From: Lingula anatina
Lineage: Eukaryota > Brachiopoda > Lingulata > Lingulida > Lingulidae
Length of the DNA: 64,000 nt
Assembly (NCBI RefSeq): GCF_001039355.2
Contig: NW_019773836.1
Location: 21,130 to 85,129, forward strand
Direction: 5' to 3'
Each line of letters starts with the position of its first letter. The stretch's first letter is position 1. The position numbers and the translations under genes are program-made. Of the stretch, positions 21,917-31,939 are shown piece by piece. The notes beneath the pieces are model-generated. The model searched no databases and was not told the DNA's origin. It was given only the letters and a program-made list of their open reading frames with translations.

Positions 21917-24900
21917 TAAATAGACTAAATGCAAATATCCTGGTTGTCAATTTTTTTACATACAATGTTCAAAAAGGAAAGTTCAAATGAGTGCTTTGTT
22001 CAATATTTTTCCTACTCTTTTTCCAATTTGTTTTATCTTCAGTCAATGACGGAGAGGTGAGAAAGTTCAAATGAGTGCTTTGTTCAATATTTTTCCTACC
22101 CTTTTTCCAATTTGTTTTACCTTCAGCCAATGACGGAGAGGTGAGATTGATCGGCCCCTCCCAATATTTCGGTCGAGTTGAAATATACTACGCAGGAGGC
22201 TGGGGCAGAGTGTGTAAAAACGGGTGGTCATTGAATGACGCCAAAGTGACCTGTAGGCAGCTTGGCTTCAGTGGAGCGCTGAATTACTGGACAAATTGGA
22301 CGCCAAGGGGGACGTCTAGGGTGGTTCTAGGTAGGCCTACTGTTTGCCTTTGTGTCTGTCTGTGTGTCAGTCCGTCATTCTGTCTGTCTCCCTGCGCATG
22401 TATGTTATGCTGAACATCTGTCCTTCTGGATGCTTGTCTGTTGGAGCGTTTCTCTATCTCTCATTTTGTCACCACCTGTCCGTCTGTCTGTTCACCTAGA
22501 GACCATTTCCAGTCCTTATCGTACTAACTTTAGATCGAACTATCTCCAAGGGGATTCTTGCTTAATTGCAATTAACTTGAGCGGTCTGTCACGCCTACTG
22601 AAGCTGATACAGGCCTTCCCAACTACCAGACTCGGCACCTACGGGTCCAGTATAAACCGGTTTATCAGACCACACTACCCGTTTTCAAGGTGTGTGTCAG
22701 ATCGCATTACAGAGTATCAGCCACCACACCGATTTTGCCTGGTGCGCGATGTGATAGCAATGATCCTAAGCGGGGTTGGAAAGTAGTGCATCTCATCTAG
22801 ATTCATGCGCTGCTGCAATTTTCTCTGTTCATGCTAAAATCTGACAGTACCGCACTTTTTAACATAAAATTTAGGTTCGGACATAGCCAATGATGTTTTG
22901 TAAATAAGAACTTGTAAACTTATATATTAATTTAGAAAAGTAGACCTAATTTTGATAGCAGAAGCATATTCTGTCGGGGGTTAAATATTTTCGTGACTAC
23001 CGGGATGGACGAGATTGAGGGCAGGGGTAATCCTAGAGAGGGGTGAGAAACGTCCATTGTTCTCGTCAGCGAGGCTGTCCTTTTTCAGGGTTTGTACGCA
23101 CGGACAGAAAACTTAAGTATTGTGGGAACGTTACTAATGAAGCCACTGGTATAGTACTAGTAGATATCAGCCTGTAGTCTTGAACAAGCGCCTCGATGAC
23201 GAGTGAACAGTTGTCAAAAACAAAAGACCCAGGTGTGGTAGTTCAACTACTGTTGATGCGTGCCGCAACGACCAAATCTAATTTCTCCTCAAGGTCACAA
23301 AACAATAACCGGTACTGACGGCTAGGCTCGTCTTAATCATATAAGTAGCGCGTTTCCACCCCCTGATTGAGGGAGTCGTCTGTTGTATTCATGCGACTCC
23401 TACTTGACGAAAACGAGGCGCGATACCCGGATGACAGGTAGGCTTACAGAATTTGTGATAGGGTATGATACTCTTTTATGCGATCTGACACACACCTTGA
23501 AAACGGGTAGTGTGGTCAGATATACCGGTTTATTCTGGACCCGTCGGTGCCGAGTCTGGTAGTTGGGAAGGCCTGTGATAGGGGGTAATTCGCTATCGTT
23601 TAGCAGTTTTAGTAGGCGTCCCAAACATCTAAGCCACTTAATCTGAATGCGATTTAGCCAGAAACCCCGTGGAGATGGACCGATCCTGTTAGATCGATCT
23701 AGGGATGGGTCATATTTTCTTGCAACTTTTTCTTGTAACTTTTTTTGTGAATGGTCACGAATTTTTGTATTTTTGGTTTTTGAGAATACAGCCGCAGGTC
23801 GTGCATGTAGTATTATTGCAGACAATTTATTCACATGATATTATGATATTTTATAATGAAATTATGTTATGTAATTGTCTTCTTTATTGTTATGTAATGT
23901 GTAATGAGCTATAAAAATAAGCTGTAAACTTGTATTTTAATTAAACTGTCAATTTAAAACTTAAAATCTATGTTCTTAATGCCTAAATAGTTTTATGTAA
24001 GTTGTACGTGTGTATTGCGATATTTAAAAATCTCTTTAGTTATTAATCTATTATTTAATTAACTTACTTAGTAAGTCAGTCAGTCACTTAGTTATTATTA
24101 TTATTTTGTGGATGATGAACTTTCAGACCAATTAAACTGTGCCGGTACAGAAAGCAGACTTGATGCCTGCACTCATGGATGGATAGGATATCCAAGTAAA
24201 TCGTTCTGCTCGCAAAACTCGGTCGTGGACGCCGGCGTCGCGTGTGAAGCGCGTGAGTATTACATAGCTAGCCCAGGGTTTTGCTAAGGTGAAAAGGGGG
24301 AAGGTTATTGGCCTCGCTTTGCTTGAGAAATATACAAGAGTACAGTGTATGTAAAATACAGGCTAGGAGGACAGAGTTGCGTGGGTTGTCTCGTTTCATT
24401 TCTTATTTCTTATTAATTGTCATCATCATCCTTTTTATTTTATCTTTAATAGGGTGGGGGTGAAGGAATGGGGTATTTTCTCTTGTTAAACCGAGTTATA
24501 GAGTAACAGAAAAAAAGCCAAAAGGATTCAGTCACGTCAAATCGAAAGTTTCTATTAACATAGTTTTGTAACTGCCTTAGAATTCATAAAGATGTTGAAA
24601 TTCCCTTTACATGTAACACGGGTATTGCAATCAAATCTTTGGTTATTCTAACCTTTCTAGCTGGCGATGGTCAACTTCGTCTGGTGGATGGTAACGGTTA
24701 CAACAGCGGACGCGTAGAGATCAAGTTTGCCGGTGTATGGAAGCGTATCTGTGACAGTGGATGGGGAAGCAACGACGCCGCGGTTGTGTGTCGTCAGTTG
24801 GGGTACAGCGGATATGTAAGGGCCGTAACAGGTAAAGTAGAAGGTCTTATGCTTCTTAAATAACTGTCCTACATCGGATCTTCGAGACAAATTTATTTTT

Positions 24901-27256
24901 CCTTAAAAAAATAACAACACCATTTCACTTCCTCACTAATCATTGCTCGACCTGTCCCTTCACTTGGATTCGACGTTTTGTAATATGCCTAATTGGATAA
25001 TTTAGATCTGATCGAATCATTATTCTTTAAAACACCGATTCCACTTGACATTTTTAAAAGAAAATCGACATCAGATAATTATATTTGGTAATTCTATTGT
25101 TTGAAAGTCTGAATTAGGAAATAAGTAGTATGAGATGAAATTTGATACAGGCGCCGGGTCAAAAGTCCCGCCTGAAAAATATTCTTAGCATCTTCAGAAA
25201 CGATTAACTCAATTTCTTATATATTTTCTCTATATTTACTCAAATAGCTTGGAGACCAAAGGGGAGCGGGTCTTTTTGGTTGAACAATCTTGGATGTCTG
25301 GGGTCAGAGACCAACCTTACGGACTGCACTCACGGTGGAGTTGGGGCATATAATACCTATTACTGCGGCCTAAACAGTTATGTTGACGCTGGCGTCTATT
25401 GCCAGGGATATTTACGTAAGTGTCTGTCTGTCAATCGAACTGAGACTGTCTGCCACTTACACTTTTTTGTTTTGTTTTTGTGTTTGTCCGTGTCGAAAAT
25501 TTCCATTCCATTTTTATTTATTAGGGGATGTTCCTTTATTCTGTGCATTGCATGGAAAGGGTAATTACACACGAAGTTTCCTGAAAAAAAAAACTAATAT
25601 ATTAAGTTATAATTGATATTTCTGCGTATGAAGACATCTATCGCAATAAGTGTTCTAGTGAATTGCGAATTTCTTCATCAAGTTTAATTTTTTTTTAAAT
25701 AAAACATTTGGTATTTCCATAACCTTGGCCGAATTTATCGTTTATTTTTTTAACCAGCGGGTGTGATTCCCCCAACTGCAATTACCACCACCACGACCAC
25801 AACAACAGCATCAGCCAACGTTGCAGTAAGTAACATTATTTAAAGGTACATTCGAACCGAGCAACAGTGGAGCGTGGATTCCCAGTAACTCATATAAACC
25901 ACTTCTACTAGTTTCTTATACTACTCAAATAAATTGGACATGCCAAGGGATAAACTGAAAAAATCACTCGATCAGCCATAAAAGAGCTTTTGGCTGCTCC
26001 TTTCTTAAATTTTTTGGTCAAAAATTTAACCTACTTTCGTGACCTATTTTTCTACCCCATTGACATTTAGCATAGAATGCTAGCAGAAATTCTGTTCAAA
26101 CATCATTTTCGGGTAACATTTAATCATGCCTTTTGGCAATTCTCTAAGTTATACTACTTGAAACTATATTCTGGCATTTGGTTGGTTTTTGTGACCAAAA
26201 ACTGATTCCATATGCATCTTTAAAGCTCTTTTATTGCTGATAGAGTGATTTTTCGTTTATCCTTTCGCATGTCGATTTTATTTGAGTCGTATAAGCAACT
26301 AGTAGAAGTGGTTTATATATGTTACTGGGAATCCACGCTCCACCGATGCTCAGTTCATATGTACCTTTAAATAAAATCATGGTTTGCTTCATTTTTCCTC
26401 AAGTAGTTATTGTAGACTGTTAGGGGCACCTTTATGCAAAATTTCAAAGATGGTCATGCCAGGATACATGCAGTTATCCTATTTTGGGTGCTTTTTCTGT
26501 GAATTAAAGTAATTTAGCGTATTAACATGCATATTCATAATGATAGTAGAAAGGTAGAGTTTGTTTTCTCAAGAGCTTTAGAAATAAATTGATCCTTCAT
26601 TAGCCAGTACGTTAAAACTGCATAGCACAGTTCTAGACTATCCTGATGAAGTCGGACTGTACTAGTATAACCAGACGAAATATTGGTAAATGATGTTACT
26701 TCAAATTTGACAATAGAATATTTATAATTTCATTTCAGACTGGACCCAGATGTTTTTCTTGCTCAGACACCTCATCGTGTAGTTCATCCCAAAACATTTT
26801 GTATTACAGCTCTTACACCACGTGTTCTAATGGATATGTTTGCCATGTGAGTCACTCTTTCTCCTTCTTTCACGTACACACGTGGGCTCGTGCACACACG
26901 CGCAAACACACACACACACTCACACACAAACCAGTATCCACACGTATTCACACACTGGACAAACACACACGCATTCGCACACCATCAATATCTTACAAGT
27001 TATTAAAATCAACATATATTTAGGGCTATGTCTGCTTAACTTGTAACAAGAACTGCAAATAGCAATATCCAATAATTATTAACACTATTTGGTAACATGA
27101 AATACTTCCTGCACTAATAAAATTGATATAAGTAATACTAAGTAAAAGAAATGTGTTTCACAAACTATCGAAAACGTTTAGTCAATTAAGTCTGTCGGTC
27201 AATTTATCTAGTTGAAACTAGCTAAGAGATGACCTCAACCAAGGTCAATAAATGCA

Positions 27257-27311
<55 letters not shown>

Positions 27312-27632
27312 GATACATTTATCTATTTATTTTTGCAGACTACGGCCTCGGCGTACCGCAATTTCGATCTCGATTTCGGTTCGTCCACAATTGCCTACAG
27401 CTACAGCCGCGGGTGCAGACGTCGGTCACTTTGTACCAGCCGGGAGCTCCAGGGCAATACTTGCACTGGAACTGGGACCAGAAGAGTCTGCAGACAGTGC
27501 TGCACTACTAACTACTGCAACAGTCGTAAACTGGATACGTCCCATGGCAGCAACGTTAGCAGAGGGCGCGGTGTCCAAAGTGACGGCTTTACCGTCTTCT
27601 GCCTGCTTTTAGTGTTCTTTGTCTTTGCCTGA
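13666..27632 (+). CDS. Six-SRCR plus Ly6/uPAR-like receptor, predicted GPI-anchored
   Basis: Secreted or surface scavenger-receptor-type protein, about 845 aa. Exons: 13666-13738, 17043-17201, 17503-17670, 17868-18059, 18418-18558, 19096-19287, 19643-19783, 20544-20735, 21189-21329, 22127-22330, 24127-24252, 24661-24831, 25248-25415, 25758-25825, 26739-26846, 27339-27632. All joins are in phase (phase 1 through exon 13). Exon 1 is a signal peptide ([17 protein letters not shown]). Each of six exon pairs makes one SRCR domain with six Cys, for example [31 protein letters not shown] and DDAGVIC. The extra Cys pair of group B is absent, so these are group A. Then come a Thr-rich linker ([10 protein letters not shown]), a Cys-rich Ly6-like module (RCFSCSD...[11 protein letters not shown]) and a hydrophobic end ([14 protein letters not shown]) typical of a GPI signal. 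Ligand unknown; host defence or self-recognition is a guess. Residues in group-A position imply disulfide-rich extracellular folding. Confidence 0.87.
15396..16891. mobile_element. Non-autonomous DNA transposon with palindromic CACTGTAAAAACAGTG ends
   Basis: Lies in intron 1 of the SRCR gene. The left end reads CACTGTAAAAACAGTGTTTA and the right end is its inverted copy (16868-16891). The inverted ends run about 24 bp and each is itself palindromic. TA borders both ends (15394-15395, 16892-16893), a candidate TA target duplication. The interior repeats short GCGTTTAGC/GCTTAGC words and holds a T-run at about 16529-16557, with no transposase that I can read. The superfamily is not assigned. 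Confidence 0.72.
17820..20235 (+). repeat. 1.2-kb tandem duplication of an SRCR exon pair with its introns
   Basis: Two adjacent units, about 17820-19040 and 19050-20235, are offset by 1225-1228 bp. Each holds one SRCR exon pair (17868-18059 with 18418-18558; 19096-19287 with 19643-19783; 192 and 141 nt in both). The introns and downstream sequence are also near-identical, including the TA run and the AATTATCCCATCA segment. Conservation of non-coding sequence points to a recent duplication or gene conversion. Confidence 0.9.
18263..18284. repeat. (TA)n microsatellite
   Basis: Short TA run in the intron between the two exons of SRCR domain 2. The paralogous run is at about 19483-19502 in the duplicated unit. 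Confidence 0.9.
20941..20963. repeat. (ATTT)n microsatellite
   Basis: Tetranucleotide run in the intron between the two exons of SRCR domain 4. Confidence 0.9.
21876..21915. repeat. Poly-T tract of about 40 bp
   Basis: Homopolymer in the intron upstream of the fifth SRCR domain. Its length in the assembly is unreliable. Confidence 0.9.
21977..22144 (+). repeat. 84-bp tandem duplication spanning a splice acceptor
   Basis: Unit 1 (21977-22060) and unit 2 (22061-22144) are nearly identical. Each contains a pyrimidine tract, an AG acceptor and the first bases of SRCR exon 10 (CAATGACGGAGAG), followed by GTGAG. Only the second copy continues into the full exon (22127-22330). The first copy is a decoy acceptor followed by a 14-nt potential micro-exon. 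Confidence 0.92.
22505..23710. mobile_element. Foldback DNA element with long inverted arms, GATCGATC-ended family
   Basis: Lies in the intron between exons 10 and 11 of the SRCR gene. Inverted arms of about 200 bp match between roughly 22505-22740 and 23440-23710; the shared core includes GGCCTTCCCAACTACCAGAC on the left arm and its reverse complement on the right. The outer ends carry a motif of the type ATCTCC/AGATCGATC also found at 31395-31500, 34405-34500 and 50505-50715. The region between the arms has no recognisable transposase, so this looks like a non-autonomous element. Confidence 0.75.
25836..26375. mobile_element. Foldback MITE, about 540 bp
   Basis: Lies in the intron between the Thr-linker exon and the Ly6 exon of the SRCR gene. 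The left end TTTAAAGGTACATTCGAAC and its inverted partner near 26355-26375 start arms of about 150 bp. Both arms include GTGGATTCCCAGTAAC and AAACCACTTCTACTAG. There is no open frame of note. A diverged one-arm relative appears at about 48240-48490. Confidence 0.82.
27257..27310. repeat. (ATT)n microsatellite
   Basis: Run of about 18 triplets just upstream of the last exon of the SRCR gene. An ATG before the run gives an open poly-Ile frame that is not a real start. Confidence 0.92.
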
Positions 27633-28074
27633 GAGAAAGACATACAATGCACGCTTTGCACCTAAACTTAATAGCGAAATTTTGATTCCTCTTCTAATTT
27701 CAACACTTTTGGATTATTCAATAGGGTATAACAAACTTAAAGGCATTTACCGACATCTGACCTAATAACCATTTTTGATGACGAGTTTTAAGTATCTAAT
27801 TTTTAGCAACTCCTCGTAATGGAGAAAAGACTGTTAGAGTTCATTCCCATTTACACCATCGTTAATCGGTCTACGTAGATCGATCCAACTATGTGAGGAC
27901 TCGCGCTGAGTGCAACCAGCTGAACTGAATAACTCGCCTCCTCTTGTTTCCAGCGTGCTCGTATAATTACCAGCTTTTTTTTTTGTATTCTACTCAAGGC
28001 CAGGTGTAGGCTTGTTAATGAATGAAGTTACCACCATCTAAGTGAAGTAAGGTCTATCCTACTAATCTACCTAG
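27633..28074. other. Presumed 3' UTR and downstream sequence of the SRCR gene
   Basis: No exon or repeat recognised. A GATCGATCC word at about 27879 recalls the foldback family ends but has no supporting flank. I did not find a convincing AATAAA poly(A) signal close to the stop. Confidence 0.4.
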
Positions 28075-28332
28075 ACCGAGGCGGATCAAGGATTATTTGA
28101 AGGGAGGGGGGGACGATGCGAAGCCCCCCACCCTCCACCCCCCTTGGCGTGTGGTTCGCAAAATTTGGTATTTTAGAGGGCGAACGGTGTCATTTGGTAC
28201 GGTTTCGCACTATGATTCAGATAGTCAAAATTCTAACTTCAAGAGGGGACCATTGGTGTGATTTTTTTTCAAATATCGAAGGAGGGGTCAGGACCCCCTT
28301 GACACCCCCTCCCCAAAATCTGCCACTGGTTG
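28075..28332. mobile_element. Short GGCGGATC-ended repeat (candidate MITE)
   Basis: Begins GAGGCGGATCAAGGATT, followed by a G-run. Ends in a C-run with AAAATCTGCCACTG, which is roughly the inverse of the start. The layout (GGCGGATC, purine-rich stretch, body, pyrimidine-rich stretch, inverted end) resembles a dispersed non-autonomous repeat. A related GGATCCACCTCTG end appears near 44791. Boundaries are approximate. Confidence 0.5.
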
Positions 28333-28465
28333 ACTGATGGTGTCTATGGGAATGAGCCATTAAATTTGATTGATGACAAAACGAATAATGAATTAAGACA
28401 GGTTAAGACCTCGAAAACTAAAAAAAAAACTAATTTATTTTCTATTTTAAGTAGGTATTAGGCGG

Positions 28466-28468
<3 letters not shown>

Positions 28469-28512
<44 letters not shown>
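28469..28512. repeat. (TG)n microsatellite
   Basis: Dinucleotide run of about 22 units between two transposon remnants. Confidence 0.95.
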
Positions 28513-28513
<1 letters not shown>

Positions 28514-28547
28514 CAAAACGAGGCAGTTGTCTGACATTAAGAATTTA

Positions 28548-29930
28548 CACACACTGGACAAAAGAAGTGTCACCCCCTAACTCAGAGTAATGAAAGTAGG
28601 CAGATCTTGGGTACTTATAATGCCTGGTCTACTTATAATGTGACTAATGAGAATAAAGCCGCTATACCATGGAATTGTATTGTTGGTCTTGTACATGTAC
28701 AGCAAAAGTTATTCCTGTCTTCCTCCAGTATGGCAAGATACAGGTAATTAACTAACGGTTATAGGTGCAAGTTATTAACCTGAAGATGCGGAATATGAGC
28801 AATGTCAGAATATCGATACAATTGAATTGTTCAGTCAGAACCGTGCAGAGGGTCTGGTCTCGGTATAGAAACACTGGATCGAGAGACAAATTGCCTCTGA
28901 TGGGTCGTCCAAGAAAAAATACTGGCCGTGAAGACCGACGACTGATTTTGATGTCCAGGTTGTCAAAGTTCGACACTGCTTGTCAGTTGACAACACAGTG
29001 GAACAATTTCACACACAAGAATGTGTCTGTGGAAATTGCTAGGCGTCGGTTACATGCTCAGAGAGTGTATAGCAGGGTAGCAAGACTGAAACCTCTTATA
29101 TCGTTACAAAACAGGCAACGTAGAGTAAACTAGGGTCAACAGGATCTGGAACTGGACAGTTCATGACAATTGGTCCTATATATTTTTTCTGATGAGTGTC
29201 GCTTTGGTCTGACCTCTGATGACAGACGGGTACTATGCTGGCAAACTGCTGGTAAAGCATTTGTACCACATGCACTGAATTTTCGAACCCGGAGCAGCAT
29301 ATTCATCATGGTGTGGGGCTGCATCAGCATCCATGGCTTGGGCGAATTGATAGTGGTAAATGGAAACATGAATCACTAGAAATATATCGATGTTTTGGAG
29401 TCAGGCTTGCTACCATCTATTACTAACATGTTTGGTGACAGGAATTATCCATGTGTGCACCAGGATGACAATGCTCCTTGTCACAGGCCCAGAGCAGTTG
29501 ATGATTGGTTTGACCAACAGGACATTCGCAGGGTGATGTGGCCTGCCCAGAGTCCGGATACAAACATAATAGAAAATGTGTGGAATGATATGTCAAAACT
29601 TTTTACAAATGCCCGTCTAACCAGCAGAGAAACTCTGTTATATTCAGTGTTTCATGCTTGGGCCAGCATAAGCCCTGAACGCATCAGACAATTAAATGAA
29701 TCCTTGCTTCGTAGACTGGCACCTATTATTAGGTCACGTGGCTATGCCACTAAGTACTAATTTTGGACTTGAAACTGCATATTTTGGTAGAATGTATATT
29801 TTGTTCTCATTTTGTGATTTTTTGTGAAATTTGATGTTAATAAAATGATACCAGGAGCAATGCCCACAGTCATTTATCTCCCCCATAGTATTGGCTCAGT
29901 AGGGGTGACACTTCTTTTGTCCAGTGTGTG
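28548..29930 (+). mobile_element. Tc1-type transposon with matching termini and TA flanks
   Basis: Terminal inverted repeats start CACACACTGGACAAAAG and extend about 28-30 bp at both ends (28548 onward; about 29902-29930). TA lies just outside each end (28546-28547 and 29931-29932), as expected for Tc1/mariner insertion. The interior encodes a broken DD34E transposase. At 1.38 kb the size is normal for a Tc1 element. Confidence 0.93.
28732..29760 (+). pseudogene. Inactivated Tc1-type DD34E transposase
   Basis: Cut-and-paste transposase remnant inside the 28548-29930 element. The N-terminal helix-turn-helix region is readable at 28765-29133 (VRTVQRVWSRYRNTGS, then the GRPRK linker). The catalytic part is at 29170-29760: first Asp in FSDECRFG, second Asp in DDNAPCH, Glu in NIIENVW with 34 residues between the last two. 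Damage: a frame loss near the start (about 28745), a stop at 29131-29133 followed by a frame change before 29190, and a stop at 29377-29379. It therefore cannot make an active enzyme as it stands. The final stop is at 29758-29760. Confidence 0.9.
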
Positions 29931-29932
29931 TA

Positions 29933-30505
29933 GCTTTGGTCTTCAGTTCTGTAGTCCGAAGGGCTACGTAGTCGTACTGGACTTCTGAGTAGTGATAACA
30001 CACTGTTAACAAGATATTTACCAGTGGTTTTGTACAAGTTAAAAATATATATCATCAAGTTAAACAATGTTTGAGCTCTTAGTCGTTGTAATAAAGAGAT
30101 GTTTCCTTTTTATTCTTTCATGTACATCACAAATCTGATTGATAATTGTCGTGTGGTTTGGTCTTTGTGAAGTGTAAAGTGGAGAAGTTTACAATTATTT
30201 TACTAACCAGAAAGCCAAATTTCATTTTATTGATATTGTAAGTGTACTATACTTTTAGGTAAGGTCCATAAATTAGGCCTTAATGGTACTGGTCCACATG
30301 TTTATACCAAGAAGTTATAACTTCTTGTTTATACATACACAGAACAGACAGCTTTATAATATCGATAGTAGCTTATCAAATATTGCGAACCATATGCAAA
30401 TCAACGTTGCATCTTTTCAGACAGTTCCCTATAGTTAATATTTTCCAGTTTAGCTGGTTACCTGTAACAATAATTTTATGTTTTGTGTAAGGATGGTGAA
30501 AAGCG
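29933..30505. other. Non-coding spacer
   Basis: AT-rich sequence right of the Tc1 element. No exon, RNA gene or repeat recognised. Confidence 0.45.
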
Positions 30506-31110
30506 ATTCTAGGACAATTCTCTCTCCCCCCCCCCCCCCCCGACTATTCCCCCCAGACAATTCTACCCCGGAAAGTCCCCCCCAAATATAAAGTAAAAAT
30601 TTTAATATTTTAGAGTGATAATACAACTTCATCATTATTCTATTGCAAAATCCTTTTTCACTGAGTACAAATACAGAAAGTTTTATTAAATATCTAATCA
30701 AAGTATAACCACCTATCCTTCACGTAAAGATGGGGTAAACAGATGAACAGGTAAACAGATATTTTATGAATATTTTTAGTGTGGTGGGTAGTGGGAAGGC
30801 TTGAATTGCTTGACCCCATCCGGTCAAGCAATTCAAAGTGACAAATAATCAAAGGGATACCTGAGTTGTATCATCACACTAAGAAATATTCAGAAAATGG
30901 ATAAAAAAATTTGAACCTTGTACTCTTTACTTTATATTTGTATATAAATATATATTCTTCGGAGGGGGGAATCGTCCGGGGGAGGGGGATTGTCCTGGGG
31001 GGGGGGGGGTTTGTCCGGGTCGGAATTGTCTGGAGGGGGGGATTGTCCGGAGGTGAATTGTCTGGGGAGATATTGCCCCGGGGGGGGGGGGGTTGTCCTC
31101 ATACCGTGAA
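30505..31110. repeat. Palindromic foldback region with C-rich and G-rich arms
   Basis: The left arm (30505-30600) holds GACAATTC/ACTATTCC words separated by C-runs, then CAAATATAAAGTAAA. The right arm (30926-31105) begins with the reverse complement (TTTACTTTATATTTG) and then G-runs with ATTGTCCGG/AATTGTCTGG units. Nested between are TGAATATTTTTAGTGTG (about 30766) paired with CACACTAAGAAATATTCA (about 30874), and a short hairpin GAATTGCTTGACC...GGTCAAGCAATTC near 30803-30836. The plus strand at 30955-31100 is strongly G-quadruplex-prone. Confidence 0.75.
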
Positions 31111-31394
31111 AGACTTCTCATATTTATAAATATTGCAAACTCTTTGTTCTGTCTAATTATGTCAATGAATAACCAGTAGGTAATTATTGAATTGAATTAT
31201 TGAACTTGTTATAGTCTGTTTCCAAGTTGGTAACAGCAGATATTAGTTGTAAAGTAACGCCATTTTTTACTTGTTCATTATAAATGTAAGACTGTTTGAT
31301 TTTAAAATAAATGTTTAAAATGACCTACATGTACAGGTAGCTGGACTTCTTTGCTTTTGTGGTGTAGTATTATTACTTAGTATTTTATCGTATG

Positions 31395-31500
31395 CAGAGA
31401 CTACTGGATTTGACCAGACATCAAAGACGCTTAAGCTGAAAGCAATTTAACGAGAAATCCCTAGGAGATGGATCGATCTAAATGGATCGATCTAGGTATG
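31395..31500 (+). mobile_element. Solo end of the GATCGATC foldback family
   Basis: Reads GCAATTTAACGAGAAATCCC, then AGGAGATGG and a doubled GATCGATCTA. This matches the outer end of the element at 22505-23710 and copies at 34405 and 50505. No partner arm is seen nearby. Confidence 0.6.
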
Positions 31501-31538
31501 GTAACCCAGTCTTAGGTCCCTTTTGAACCAGTACAGCC

Positions 31539-31539
<1 letters not shown>

Positions 31540-31580
<41 letters not shown>
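31540..31580. repeat. (CA)n microsatellite
   Basis: Dinucleotide run of about 20 units directly beyond the truncated vWA copy and the solo repeat end. Confidence 0.95.
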
Positions 31581-31583
<3 letters not shown>

Positions 31584-31939
31584 GTGGTATAACGTTGTTT
31601 TCTGTCTGACGGCAGCTGGTATGAAGCGTTTACCCATAAATCATGCGTTGTATTAAATTACATTTCCAGATACAATTTTTGCGTGACGGAGGGACAAGAT
31701 GAGCAACTTGTTCACGAGAACTGAACATAAGTAAAATCACAAGATATCATTTAGAATGGGCCTAGCTAATATTTATCAATAAAGATCGAATTTTTATTGT
31801 AAAAATGATGAGGTAGATTGAGATGTTATGTTATTTTTTTAATCCTTTTTTACCCAATTTAGCATGTTTCGAAACGTAGATGAAGTTGTTTGTACATGTG
31901 TTNTGATGAGGTACATTGATTTGACAGTGTCGACCTTAC

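Noticed and set aside
22127-22330. Earlier donor at 22321 (AGG|GTGGTT) for SRCR exon 10
   Set aside because: It would leave phase 0, which does not match exon 11; the donor at 22331 keeps phase 1 like the other SRCR modules.
22352-22786. 144-codon plus-strand open frame after SRCR exon 10
   Set aside because: Its first part is an intronic GTCT-rich stretch and its second part lies in the left arm of the foldback element at 22505-23710.
23400-23834. 144-codon minus-strand open frame
   Set aside because: It lies across the right arm of the same foldback element; the mirrored arm reads similarly and no transposase motif is present.
26784-27046. Several Cys/Val- or Thr/His-rich open frames on both strands
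   Set aside because: They come from the CA-rich stretch directly after the Ly6 exon donor at 26847.
27252-27632. Open frame starting with a poly-Ile stretch
   Set aside because: The start lies in an (ATT)n microsatellite. The true coding part is the last SRCR-gene exon from 27339.
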